This document shows positions 8,609 through 17,040 of a stretch of 64,000 nucleotides of DNA, piece after piece (the stretch's first letter is position 1; each line of letters starts with the position of its first letter). The stretch is from Ferrovum sp. PN-J185 (GTDB lineage Bacteria; Pseudomonadota; Gammaproteobacteria; Burkholderiales; Ferrovaceae). The translations under genes were made by a program, and so were the position numbers. The notes beneath the pieces are model-generated. The model had not been told where the DNA came from and made no database searches. It saw only the letters and a list, made by a program, of their open reading frames with translations. Where the stretch lies: NCBI RefSeq assembly GCF_001581925.1, contig NZ_LQZA01000001.1, positions 434,001-498,000 on the forward strand. The letters run 5' to 3'.

Positions 8609-9788
8609 TTTATTTTCTATTCAAACGCTTAATAAAATTTCTCATGAGGGATTAAAACGCTTTCCTCAACCGCAATACTTAATTGGTAACGATGTAGATA
8701 AACCAGATGCCATACTGGTACGTTCTCAGGGTATGCATGACATGGTTATACCTGCATCGGTTAAAGCAATAGCGAGAGCAGGGGCGGGTACCAACAACAT
8801 TCCAATTCCGGCAATGAGTGAGAGGGGTGTACCTGTATTTAATGCTGCAGGTGCTAATGCCAACGCCGTCAAAGAATTAGTTCTTTCAGGTATGTTAATG
8901 GCAGCTAGAAATATTATTCCTTCTTTACAATTTACAGCATCACTCAGAGGTGACGACGCAACATTACATCAATTGGTTGAAGATGGAAAAAAGAACTTCG
9001 TCGGTTCAGAACTTAAAGGAAGAACCCTAGGTGTGGTGGGACTTGGTGCGATTGGACGCTTAGTTGCTGATATGGCTCTAGGTTTAGGTATGAAAGTATA
9101 TGGATACGATCCTGAAATTACTGTCGATGCCGCTTGGAGTCTCTCTGCATCGGTTAAGAAGTCTAATTCTATTGAGGAATTACTAAAGCATTGTGACTTC
9201 GTCAGTTTGCATGTGCCATTGTTACCTGCAACACGTGGATTAATAAATGCCCAACGACTAGCAGTAATCAAGAAAAACGCTATTTTACTTAATTTTTCAC
9301 GTGATGCGATTGTAGACACAGAGGCAGTTATAGCGAGTCTTGAAAACAAACATTTGCGTTATTATGTCTGCGATTTTCCTGAAGTGAAACTTCAAGGTCA
9401 TCCCCACGTTATCGCTCTTCCTCATTTAGGAGCATCAACGAATGAGGCGGAGGACAACTGTGCTGTCATGGTGGCTGATCAAGTGAGAGATTATCTTGAA
9501 CACGGGAACTTAACCAATTCAGTTAATTTCCCAAATATTGTTATGCCTAGAGAGTCAAAACATCGAATCAGTCTAGCGCATAACAATGTACCTAATATGT
9601 TAGGTCAGATTTCTACAACATTGGCTAATGCATCAGTCAATATTCATAATATGATGAATAAATCTCGTGGCGATTTGGCCTACACACTGGTTGATAATGA
9701 TTCACCCATTAGTGAGAAAATACTCAAAGAGTTAAAAGCTATTCCTGGGGTACTTTTAGTTAGAAACCTACCCTTATTGGATCTCTAA
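8601..9788 (+). CDS. serA: D-3-phosphoglycerate dehydrogenase
   Basis: First enzyme of serine synthesis, 395 residues. The NAD-binding fold carries GVVGLGAIGR at about 144-153, the catalytic histidine lies in ALPHLGASTNEAE, and an ACT domain (about 320-395) probably binds serine as feedback inhibitor. This is the short form typical of many proteobacteria and Gram-positives, without the intervening domain of the long form. It overlaps serC by eight bases and meets serB tail to tail with a 15-base overlap. Together the three genes encode the full pathway from 3-phosphoglycerate to serine. Confidence 0.95.
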   Translation: MANLFSIQTLNKISHEGLKRFPQPQYLIGNDVDKPDAILVRSQGMHDMVIPASVKAIARAGAGTNNIPIPAMSERGVPVFNAAGANANAVKELVLSGMLMAARNIIPSLQFTASLRGDDATLHQLVEDGKKNFVGSELKGRTLGVVGLGAIGRLVADMALGLGMKVYGYDPEITVDAAWSLSASVKKSNSIEELLKHCDFVSLHVPLLPATRGLINAQRLAVIKKNAILLNFSRDAIVDTEAVIASLENKHLRYYVCDFPEVKLQGHPHVIALPHLGASTNEAEDNCAVMVADQVRDYLEHGNLTNSVNFPNIVMPRESKHRISLAHNNVPNMLGQISTTLANASVNIHNMMNKSRGDLAYTLVDNDSPISEKILKELKAIPGVLLVRNLPLLDL

Positions 9789-10610
9789 AAGAGGAATCAC
9801 GCCATCTAGTCCCACCCATGATAAAGCATGGGTGGCTTGTTCTCTTACTATTGGTTTAGCATGAAAAGCGACGCTAATATCTGCTTCTTTCATCATCGCT
9901 AAATCGTTCGCCCCATCACCAATAGCAACCACACCTTTAGGATTTTTTTGCTGCTTAAGTAAGGTACGTAACCAATACGCTTTTCCTTGTGCATCAACAA
10001 TATCGCCTAATACTCGTCCTGTTAGATAACCCTGTTTTACTTCTAGCGTATTTGCTCTTGTATGAGTTAAATTAAGTCTTTTTTGTAACCGTTCAGTAAA
10101 AAAAGTAAAACCACCCGAAACAAGTAATGTTTCAATACCATTATCTCGTAGTGCTTGTAAAAGTTGTTCAGCACCGGAAGTGATTTTAAGTCGCTCATTA
10201 TATACCGTTAAAAGTGTAGTTTCGGGTAAGCCTTCTAGAAGACTGACGCGCCGTCTTAAGCTCTCAGAAAAATCAATTTCACCGCGCATGGCAGACTCAG
10301 TAATAGCTGAAACTTGATCCTTAATACCCATGAAATCGGCTATTTCATCTATACATTCAATAGTAATTAATGTTGAATCCATATCCATTACGACAAGAGA
10401 AATATCAGAAAAAGAGCGGTGGTTAGGTACTTGCGCTATATCTAATTGATGAAGATTAGCTAATTCTGATAATTGACTCGTTAACGGTGTAGTGGGTAGA
10501 TAAATGAGTCGATCATTCACTAAGCGATAAGAATTGAATTTTGCAAGTTGGGCTAAAACATCTGATGAGAGTGGCTGTGATGACTGAACAACGGTTTGAA
10601 AGATAGACAT
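9774..10610 (-). CDS. serB: Phosphoserine phosphatase
   Basis: HAD-superfamily phosphatase of 278 residues that releases serine from phosphoserine. Motif I is MDMDST with Asp76 and Asp78, motif II is LVSGG, and motif III is GDGANDLAM. A roughly 70-residue N-terminal regulatory-like extension precedes the HAD core, as in other proteobacterial SerB proteins. It is convergent with serC-serA and its end overlaps the serA end, an unusual placement that keeps all three serine genes together although they are transcribed separately. Confidence 0.95.
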   Translation of the reverse strand: MSIFQTVVQSSQPLSSDVLAQLAKFNSYRLVNDRLIYLPTTPLTSQLSELANLHQLDIAQVPNHRSFSDISLVVMDMDSTLITIECIDEIADFMGIKDQVSAITESAMRGEIDFSESLRRRVSLLEGLPETTLLTVYNERLKITSGAEQLLQALRDNGIETLLVSGGFTFFTERLQKRLNLTHTRANTLEVKQGYLTGRVLGDIVDAQGKAYWLRTLLKQQKNPKGVVAIGDGANDLAMMKEADISVAFHAKPIVREQATHALSWVGLDGVIPLLEIQ

Positions 10611-10684
10611 AAAAAATGCTACAACAAAGGTTAGGGGATACCTTCATTGTAGCAATAAGTGGGGAGGTCGGTAGTTAGTTTCGC

Positions 10685-11098
10685 TTAGTTGGTAACCATA
10701 TTTTGAGGGTCTTGATGGTTAGCCATAGCTGTGGCGTAACCATAAACGCGTTGTTGGGCTTTTAGTAAACGGCTTTTTTGTTCTTCGATTCGTGCGAGAT
10801 CGCTTGCTAATTGATCGTGAGCACCATGAGCTACGTCACTTTGATAAACAGAGTGTAAAAGAATAAGTTGTTTTGATTCAGTGATCACATCTTGTATGCT
10901 TTGGTCGTATAGAACCTTAATAAGATCATTGGTAATATTTTGAGAATGATTACCTTGATTAAACTGTACTCTTTCATTGTATTCATCTTGTATGGCTTGT
11001 TTGGCATCATAATGTTGAGCATGTGCCATTAATGAACCAGAAGAAATAGCAAATAAGGCTAATAAAACAGTACTATTACGAACAAATTTTGAAGTCAT
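10685..11098 (-). CDS. Small exported protein of unknown function
   Basis: Not recognised. From the ATG at 11098 (chosen because GGAGA stands about eight bases upstream) it has 137 residues. A signal peptide of about 28 residues ends at MAHA, followed by a hydrophilic, probably helical periplasmic domain rich in Gln, Asp and Lys, with no cysteines and no membrane segment. It is divergent from the DUF6502 gene. One of the two TGGGA-N5-TCCCA palindromes lies just upstream of its probable TATAAA -10 element, so it may share that control. Confidence 0.7.
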   Translation of the reverse strand: MTSKFVRNSTVLLALFAISSGSLMAHAQHYDAKQAIQDEYNERVQFNQGNHSQNITNDLIKVLYDQSIQDVITESKQLILLHSVYQSDVAHGAHDQLASDLARIEEQKSRLLKAQQRVYGYATAMANHQDPQNMVTN

Positions 11099-11149
11099 GA
11101 GAAAGTCTCCTATGTAACATTGCAAACAGTGAAAAATTTATTTTATAAA

Positions 11150-11166
11150 ATGGGAAAATTTCCCAT
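11150..11166. promoter_or_regulatory. Palindromic operator 1 (TGGGA-N5-TCCCA)
   Basis: ATGGGAAAATTTCCCAT is a perfect 17-bp palindrome around a central A. It is a few bases upstream of a TATAAA (complement of 11142-11147), the likely -10 of the leftward small exported gene. It shares the TGGGA-N5-TCCCA pattern with a second site centred 39 bp away. Probably bound by a dimeric regulator; the DUF6502 protein encoded alongside is the obvious candidate, which is inference. Confidence 0.65.
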
Positions 11167-11181
11167 ATGTGTTTATTGTAC

Positions 11182-11210
11182 TTTACTTCTGGGAAAAAAT
11201 CCCATAAAAT
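11182..11210 (+). promoter_or_regulatory. Probable leaderless promoter of the DUF6502 gene with operator 2 in the spacer
   Basis: A weak -35 TTTACT (11182-11187) and -10 TAAAAT (11205-11210) are 17 bp apart. The operator TGGGAAAAAATCCCA (11190-11204) fits exactly inside the spacer. Transcription would start about six bases after the -10, at or next to the ATG at 11217. That ATG has no Shine-Dalgarno sequence, so the message looks leaderless. A protein bound in the spacer would block RNA polymerase directly. Confidence 0.5.
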
Positions 11211-11216
11211 TTTCTT

Positions 11217-12176
11217 ATGGTTACAAAAAAATTAAAATTAGATCCTGAATTGGTACTGAAACAGACTCTGATCATCATGCAACCCCTTATTTTGTGGCTG
11301 TTGCGTTCGGGTGTCCGTCACCCAGAGTTTTCTGTAGCTATCAAACAGGTCTTTCTTGAACAGGCATCTCAGGAATTAACGCGGTTGGGTGTTAAGCAAA
11401 CGGATTCAGCTTTAAGTCTTTTATCAGGACTTCATCGTAAAGATGTACGTGCTCTTATTCCTGTTCTTCAAGATTTAATTGTGTCAGGAGGCGATCATCC
11501 TCGGGAATTGCTAGGTAAGCCCACTCTTCCTTCGCAAATTATGACTAGGTGGCTTGCTAGTGGTTGGCAGGATAAATTGCCCCTTACCGGCACTGGAAGA
11601 AGTTTTGAGGTTCTAGTAAGACAGGTTTCTACCGATGTTCATCCTCGTTCTATATTAAATGAACTAGAACGACTTGGTATGGTTGAAGCTATTGATGATC
11701 ACGTACATTTGATTCGGGATGCATTCGTTCCTGACCCTACTATGGTGGAAGCGGGTAACTTATTAGCAGGTAGTACGGCTGATCACTTAGCAGCTGGGGT
11801 TCATAATTTATCTGGTACTGATGAACATAAGTTTCTAGAGCAAAGTGTTTTTGCTGATGGCTTATCAAAAGAATCTATTGCAGAACTTGAGCATCTGGCA
11901 AAAGCCCTTTGGTTACAAGTTATGAGTACTTTAATTGAAGCTGCTGTACCTTTAAGTGACAAAGATGAGCCAAATGGTGGCGATCAACGTATTCGTGTAG
12001 GTATGTTTTGTTACACAGAATCGATGCAACCTAAACCTAGTACGCTACCTAAAAAGAATAAATCAAAAGATGTTAAAACAAAAAATTCTAATAAAAACAA
12101 TAACGAAAACGCTTTTAAGTCTAATTTAAGTAATAGCACTGATAATAAAGTACGGGTAAAAAAGCCCCCTAAATAA
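11217..12176 (+). CDS. DUF6502 family protein, possible winged-helix regulator
   Basis: 319 residues, resembling DUF6502 proteins, known mainly from betaproteobacteria and without an assigned function. The N-terminal two thirds is helical. The segment RSILNELERLGMVEAIDDHV (about 143-162) reads like the recognition helix and wing of a winged-helix domain, so DNA binding is plausible. The C-terminus, from about residue 270, is a low-complexity Lys/Asn/Ser tail. It is followed after 18 bases by a DUF5666 lipoprotein gene, a pairing I recall from other betaproteobacteria. The start lacks a ribosome-binding site. Confidence 0.8.
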   Translation: MVTKKLKLDPELVLKQTLIIMQPLILWLLRSGVRHPEFSVAIKQVFLEQASQELTRLGVKQTDSALSLLSGLHRKDVRALIPVLQDLIVSGGDHPRELLGKPTLPSQIMTRWLASGWQDKLPLTGTGRSFEVLVRQVSTDVHPRSILNELERLGMVEAIDDHVHLIRDAFVPDPTMVEAGNLLAGSTADHLAAGVHNLSGTDEHKFLEQSVFADGLSKESIAELEHLAKALWLQVMSTLIEAAVPLSDKDEPNGGDQRIRVGMFCYTESMQPKPSTLPKKNKSKDVKTKNSNKNNNENAFKSNLSNSTDNKVRVKKPPK

Positions 12177-12194
12177 TATCCCAAGGAGATATTA

Positions 12195-13931
12195 ATGTTT
12201 AATCTGAACTGTTTGCTTAAGCGTTCACCTTTACTTGCAATCTGCCTATGTTTTGCTTCAACACTCTTCTTATCATCTTGTGGAGGTGGTGCTGCGGCTG
12301 CCATAGCTGGGGTTGGTAGTGGGGGAACGGGTGTCAGTTCGGGGACTATTGTACAAGGCCTTGTAACAGGTTTTGGTAGTATATTTATTGATGGTACTGA
12401 GTATCCTTTAAGTACTAGTGCCCAAATTAAGGAAGTATTTGATGGTTCTAGTTCATCTTCTGGCCTTCTCTCCTTGGGGCAGGTTGTTACGGCGACTGTT
12501 GATAGTTCCAATACTGTAGTCTCAGCTGAGATTTCTCCTGACCTACAAGGCGTTATAACTTATCAACCTACTGCTTTTACAACTACTGTAAATGGGACGT
12601 GTGCTGCTAGTACTGACTATTATTTATATGTTTTAAATCAACCAGTAAGAATTGTTACTCAGGCTTGCAATACACCATTGGGCGTTACCACTGTGTTTAA
12701 TGAGCCTTTTGTAAAATGTTCTCTCTCCACCTCTACTTCATATCCCTGTACTAATGGAACGCCTAATGGCTATATCAGTAGCTTGATTGCGGGTGCAGAA
12801 GTTAAAGTTCATGGTTTTTGGGTACTTAATCCCAGCACCTCTAAACCTGAGTTAGTGGCGACGAGAATAGATGAGTATTACGTTCCTTCCAATGCAAGTA
12901 TTTACTACAGCAATCCGATAGGAGTGAATCAAGCAGCCAGTAACTATGAATTAAGCGGTATCGTTACTAATATCTCTGGGAGTACTGTTGCCATTAATGG
13001 TGGCAACGGGGTTAATGGCGGGAATGCTAATTCCCAGAGCTATGGGGGCTCGAATATATCGTCATTGGCCACTCCTAGTAATCTTGCTGTAAATCAAGTG
13101 GTATCCATGTATGTGACTAGTGCTAATTGGAGTAATTATTTTGCAACCAACCAGTGGAATACATCTTATACTCCAACCACTGTTCTACCTGTATCCAATT
13201 TGGTTATAAATTCTGCGACCAGTAATGCCAGCACATCGAATCCAACAGTACAAGTGAGTGGTATTATTACCTCTATCTCTGGATCCATTGCTATTATTAA
13301 TGGCACATCAGTTTTATTACCAACTAGTTGTACTAATTGTGCCGTGGGAGATTATGTAAAGATTAAGGGCTCTAACAACCAGGGGGAAGTAGATGGATCT
13401 AGTATTGAGCTTTCGTTAGCTTCTAATGAGATTAATACAACAAGCAGTGTTAATCTTAAAGGTATAATTCTATTTCCTACAGCAGCTACTAACGGCACAA
13501 CTACTATTGTCTTTCAGGGAGTATCGGTTAACGTCCCCCAAGGTGTTTTACTTAGTGGTTGTAATGTGGGTAGTACACAATATGTACAAGTCAATGCAAG
13601 CTATCAAAATGGACAGTTAAGCGGTAACTCTGTCACATGCTCTTCTCTCTCAACTGCAGTTACTAATAGTAATCTTGCAGATTATGTGGGCACCTCAAGT
13701 AATTTCTCAACCACTTCCAATCAGTTTAATTTTGTGACTAATAACGCAAATTATGTAGTGACCTATAGTAGTACGACTTACCTAGGATCTGACCTTGTTA
13801 CAGGGTCTAATAATATTGAAGTAATTGGTGTTATTACTTCATTGCCTAGTGGCAACAACCCAGGCTATATCACTGCTACTTCATTGAAAAAGACAGATAG
13901 TTCAACCACACTAAAAACAGAAAGTGATTAG
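12195..13931 (+). CDS. DUF5666-containing lipoprotein
   Basis: 578 residues with a lipoprotein signal peptide; the lipobox is FLSSC with Cys29 followed by a Gly/Ala-rich linker. The body consists of repeated DUF5666 beta units: GLVTGFGSIFIDGTEY near the start, then SGIVTNISGSTVAI and SGIITSISGSIAII. It is rich in Ser, Thr and Asn and probably lies on the cell surface or in the periplasm. AAGGAG precedes the ATG. It is co-transcribed with the DUF6502 gene and ends four bases inside the convergent DUF1624 gene. Function is unknown; the closeness to the type II secretion operon suggests it may be exported by that machine. Confidence 0.85.
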   Translation: MFNLNCLLKRSPLLAICLCFASTLFLSSCGGGAAAAIAGVGSGGTGVSSGTIVQGLVTGFGSIFIDGTEYPLSTSAQIKEVFDGSSSSSGLLSLGQVVTATVDSSNTVVSAEISPDLQGVITYQPTAFTTTVNGTCAASTDYYLYVLNQPVRIVTQACNTPLGVTTVFNEPFVKCSLSTSTSYPCTNGTPNGYISSLIAGAEVKVHGFWVLNPSTSKPELVATRIDEYYVPSNASIYYSNPIGVNQAASNYELSGIVTNISGSTVAINGGNGVNGGNANSQSYGGSNISSLATPSNLAVNQVVSMYVTSANWSNYFATNQWNTSYTPTTVLPVSNLVINSATSNASTSNPTVQVSGIITSISGSIAIINGTSVLLPTSCTNCAVGDYVKIKGSNNQGEVDGSSIELSLASNEINTTSSVNLKGIILFPTAATNGTTTIVFQGVSVNVPQGVLLSGCNVGSTQYVQVNASYQNGQLSGNSVTCSSLSTAVTNSNLADYVGTSSNFSTTSNQFNFVTNNANYVVTYSSTTYLGSDLVTGSNNIEVIGVITSLPSGNNPGYITATSLKKTDSSTTLKTESD

Positions 13932-14638
13932 TGATGATTAATCAAGGTAAATATAAGAAATAATAGAGGTTGATGAAGTAAATAGATTATTAAGCTATGT
14001 TGTCCCATGATAGATAATGGTTTTAATTGGCAACCTCTTATTAATCGTTCTTTAAAGAGGGCTAGATTAATGGAGGTTCCAATAAAAAACAAACCTAACC
14101 AAGGAAATAATGGGGCATAGTCTTCAGTAGCAGGTTTGATAGTCGTTAGTCCAATCCAATTTACATAACGTGAATTCATGAAGGATAGTTGGATTGTTTG
14201 GCTAATAAGTAAAATAGTTATTCCAACGATTATTAATGATTTTTTATAAGGTTTCAAAGGCTTAGTAAGTATGGTTGCGGCTAAGAAAAAATGTATTACT
14301 CCAAAATAGATAAAGCGAGATCCAAATAAAAAGTGGCTTACTATTGAAATAATCAGAGCAGAGAGTCCTAGTCGAATTATACGTTGATAAAAATGATTAA
14401 TACTCTCAGTGGTCAGTGAATAGCTGATCCCTGAAATGAACACAAATAAACTAACAATGAATGTTCTGGATATAGTCCAGAATGGATCAGTGAGTATAGC
14501 AAAGTGGGTATAACCAAAATAATTTAAGTCATAACAAAAGTGGAAAGCTATCATTAAACAAATGGCTAGTCCTCTCAATTCATCGAGAAGAATAATCCGA
14601 TAGTTAGTTTTATTAATGGTGTTCGATACTAAGGCCAT
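13928..14638 (-). CDS. DUF1624 / HGSNAT-like membrane acyltransferase
   Basis: 236-residue integral membrane protein with about seven hydrophobic helices. The N-terminal signature LDELRGLAICLMIAFHFCYD carries the conserved Arg-Gly and an essential-looking His; this matches DUF1624, related to heparan-alpha-glucosaminide N-acetyltransferase and acyltransferase-3 proteins. The acceptor substrate is unknown. Its start overlaps the gspC end by 26 bases, so it is expressed behind gspC. This is an odd companion, and a role in modifying envelope glycans is only a guess. Confidence 0.75.
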   Translation of the reverse strand: MALVSNTINKTNYRIILLDELRGLAICLMIAFHFCYDLNYFGYTHFAILTDPFWTISRTFIVSLFVFISGISYSLTTESINHFYQRIIRLGLSALIISIVSHFLFGSRFIYFGVIHFFLAATILTKPLKPYKKSLIIVGITILLISQTIQLSFMNSRYVNWIGLTTIKPATEDYAPLFPWLGLFFIGTSINLALFKERLIRGCQLKPLSIMGQHSLIIYLLHQPLLFLIFTLINHH

Positions 14639-15065
14639 TGGGAATGGATGTTTTTGAATTCAGTATTAATGTTTCAGAACGCCCTTGACGTTCAATAACA
14701 ATATGATTGTCAGCGACTTCTTTAAGAAGAATTCCAGAGCTAATTTCATACCCTTCACGGTAAGGATGAGCTAATCCATTGTTGATTGATATAACCGCAA
14801 TACCATCATGATTGACACTGGCTATGACACCTTTGAGTGATAAATTAGCGTTAAGGAGACTGGGGCCGATGAATACACTTTTTGCATCGTTATAAATAGG
14901 ATTAGTGTTTTTTTCGATTGTATGTATTGGAACGGGAAGGGGTGACGGAGCCAACAGTATACTTATCCAATGCCCAATGGTACCGGCTAAGATAAATAGA
15001 CTAATTAATTGTAAGAGATATTTAAAATTATCTTGTTTAGGTGTCAGCTGCCAGTTTTTTAACAT
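14613..15065 (-). CDS. gspC: GspC, inner-membrane clamp protein of type II secretion (short form)
   Basis: 150 residues. It has a short cytoplasmic tail, one membrane helix (about 19-37), a proline-rich linker, then the HR domain (about 70-145: LKGVIASVNHDGIAVISIN, then YEISSGILLKEV, then IVIERQGRSETLIL). GspC links the inner-membrane platform to the GspD secretin. It lacks the C-terminal PDZ or coiled-coil domain of the classical enterobacterial protein. It is transcribed away from gspG-F, from a shared intergenic region of about 70 bp. Confidence 0.85.
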   Translation of the reverse strand: MLKNWQLTPKQDNFKYLLQLISLFILAGTIGHWISILLAPSPLPVPIHTIEKNTNPIYNDAKSVFIGPSLLNANLSLKGVIASVNHDGIAVISINNGLAHPYREGYEISSGILLKEVADNHIVIERQGRSETLILNSKTSIPNGLSIEHH

Positions 15066-15137
15066 GAGATTAACTCAAATAAATTAACGTTTAATAATGC
15101 GTTTAATTGTAAAATAATGTTTTTTAAGGTTTATTCT

Positions 15138-15578
15138 ATGGAACAGTCACAGACTAAGCAACAATTACCTGATAACCAATCAGGATTTTCTCTCATAGAG
15201 ATTATGGTTGTCATGATCATCATTGGTATTCTTGCTGCCCTAATCATCCCCCGCGTCATGGATCGTCCAGATCAGGCAAGACAAATTGCAACCAAACAGG
15301 ATATAGCAACTATTGTGCAAGCATTAAAGTTATATCGTTTAGATAATGGTCACTATCCTACCACTGAACAGGGGCTTGAAGCCTTAGTAAAACAACCGAC
15401 ACTTGAACCTGTTCCGAATAACTGGAAATCTTACTTAGATTCTATGCCTAAAGATCCTTGGGGAAACCCCTATCAGTATCAAAACCCAGGACAGCACGGT
15501 GAGATGGATGTATGGAGTTTTGGCGCGGACGGCAAGCAAGGTGGCACAGGTAATGACGCAGACATTGGTAACTGGTGA
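15138..15578 (+). CDS. gspG: GspG, major pseudopilin of type II secretion
   Basis: 146 residues from the ATG at 15138; AAGG eight bases upstream favours it over 15117. The prepilin peptidase site is QSG/FSLIE with the conserved Glu at +5, followed by the N-terminal helix VMIIIGILAALIIP. The C-terminal part has the PWGNPYQYQNPG and DVWSFGADGK segments, where GspG proteins bind calcium. It is the first gene of the rightward gsp operon and overlaps gspH by 26 bases. No prepilin peptidase gene is in the window, so that must come from elsewhere. Confidence 0.97.
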   Translation: MEQSQTKQQLPDNQSGFSLIEIMVVMIIIGILAALIIPRVMDRPDQARQIATKQDIATIVQALKLYRLDNGHYPTTEQGLEALVKQPTLEPVPNNWKSYLDSMPKDPWGNPYQYQNPGQHGEMDVWSFGADGKQGGTGNDADIGNW

Positions 15579-16041
15579 TAAACAATTAGGTTTTAGCTTA
15601 ATTGAGTTACTTGTTGTTTTGGTGATTATTGGTATTTCATTTTCTTTAATTACCCTGTCTATACATGTAGTTGATCCTTCACATTTATCAGACGATGCAA
15701 CACGGCTGGTTGCGACAATAAACCAAGCGCACGATATTGAAGATCTAACGGGTTCTCCTGTTGTGATGAAAATAGACTGTCATAACTGGCGTTTTTTTGA
15801 CACCAGTTCAGGCGAGCTAAAACTAATGGATTCTCAACAGGTAGCAGGAGGACAATTCAAATCTACTATTACGCACATTCAAGTTAATGACTCAGAACTT
15901 AATTGTCCTGAGGATAATAGCTTAACAATTATCATTGGTGATGATATCTCACCCATCGAAATCACGCTGATAACACAACAACATAACATTAATATTATCT
16001 CAGATACGTTAGGTCGTTTTAGGGTGATTCATAAACCATGA
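15553..16041 (+). CDS. gspH: GspH, minor pseudopilin
   Basis: 162 residues. The ATG at 15553 is preferred to upstream starts because it places the prepilin site QLG/FSLIELLVVLVIIG near residue 12. A beta-rich C-terminal domain follows. GspH is a minor component at the tip of the type II pseudopilus. It starts within the gspG 3' end and overlaps gspI by four bases, so translation is coupled through the operon. The sequence is divergent after the helix, as usual for GspH. Confidence 0.88.
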   Translation: MTQTLVTGDKQLGFSLIELLVVLVIIGISFSLITLSIHVVDPSHLSDDATRLVATINQAHDIEDLTGSPVVMKIDCHNWRFFDTSSGELKLMDSQQVAGGQFKSTITHIQVNDSELNCPEDNSLTIIIGDDISPIEITLITQQHNINIISDTLGRFRVIHKP

Positions 16042-16412
16042 GACAAAGAGGTTTCACATTAATTGAGGTATTAATAGCACTATTTATAGTGGCTATTGCA
16101 CTTGCATCTTCTATGAGGGCATTAAGTGTAGTGACAAGAACGGGTAGTGATTTACCACCTCGTTTTGCTGCACAGTTAAGTGCAGATAATATTCTTGCAC
16201 AAGCGAGATTAAGTGAGTCTTGGCCAGGATTAGGGGTATTTCAAACTGACTGCCCTCAAGGAGAGTGGCAGTTACATTGCCAGTTAACGGTTACAAACAC
16301 GCCAAACCCATCCATAAGACGGTTGGAAGTGGTTGTGACACAAATAACGGATAAAACAGTACTTGCTACAGTCGTCACCCTAATGGCAAATCGAGGTGGT
16401 CATGTCCTCTAA
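16038..16412 (+). CDS. gspI: GspI, minor pseudopilin
   Basis: 124 residues with a very short prepilin leader (MRQRG/FTLIEVLIALFIVAIA) and Glu at +5. The globular domain carries the ILAQARLSESWPG segment expected in GspI, where the protein meets GspJ and GspK at the pseudopilus tip. It overlaps gspH by four bases, and its 3' end runs past the gspJ start. Normal length for the family. Confidence 0.93.
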   Translation: MRQRGFTLIEVLIALFIVAIALASSMRALSVVTRTGSDLPPRFAAQLSADNILAQARLSESWPGLGVFQTDCPQGEWQLHCQLTVTNTPNPSIRRLEVVVTQITDKTVLATVVTLMANRGGHVL

Positions 16413-17037
16413 ACATCTTGGTTTTACTTTAATTGAAGTGATGGTAGCGTTGTTATTAATGGCCATATTATCAGTACTATCATGGCGTGCACTTGATTCA
16501 ATGAGTCGAACAAGAGAAACCCTTGATGCCCATGGACAACGAGATGATCAGCTTAAATCAGTATTTAACCAATGGGATAAGGACTGTCGAAGTTTTGGCT
16601 ATCAAGCTAATTGGATTGTTACTGTTCCTGTACGAATGGATGAGAATCAGTTGGTCTTTTTAAAAGAAAAACAGTTAGCAAACGGTGTCACTCGTACGAT
16701 TATTGTGGTGTACGAATTACAGAATAAGCAACTTGTGAGAATGGAAAGTCGCCCTCTTAATACGAGACAAGAGTTAACTCAAGCATGGTCAAATGCATTA
16801 AATCATCATTTAACAATGGATTTGGGTTTACAAAACAAGGAAGTTTTATTGGATTCTGTGAATGCCCTATCTACTGCTATTTTTCTTCAAGGAAAAGGAT
16901 GGCTTCGTTCAGATGAGGCAATTATTAATGCACAAAATACTAAAGATGCTAATGTTATCAAAGCCTTGAGTTTATCAATTACGTTAGACAAACAAAATGT
17001 ACCATTTCAAAAAATTGCATTGACTGGAGTGGATTAA
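16402..17037 (+). CDS. gspJ: GspJ, minor pseudopilin
   Basis: 211 residues from the ATG at 16402, which has GAGG five bases upstream; a GTG at 16396 would add only two residues. The prepilin site is HLG/FTLIEVMVALLLMA. The helix is followed by SWRALDSMSRTRE, a stretch typical of GspJ, then a beta domain. It is part of the tip complex with GspI and GspK, overlaps gspI by 11 bases and is followed three bases later by gspK. Confidence 0.93.
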   Translation: MSSKHLGFTLIEVMVALLLMAILSVLSWRALDSMSRTRETLDAHGQRDDQLKSVFNQWDKDCRSFGYQANWIVTVPVRMDENQLVFLKEKQLANGVTRTIIVVYELQNKQLVRMESRPLNTRQELTQAWSNALNHHLTMDLGLQNKEVLLDSVNALSTAIFLQGKGWLRSDEAIINAQNTKDANVIKALSLSITLDKQNVPFQKIALTGVD

Positions 17038-17040
17038 ACA

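Noticed and set aside
12011-12511. 166-residue frame on the minus strand across the DUF6502/DUF5666 junction
   Set aside because: It overlaps two well-supported genes, is Pro-rich from reverse reading of Gly codons, and has no ribosome site.
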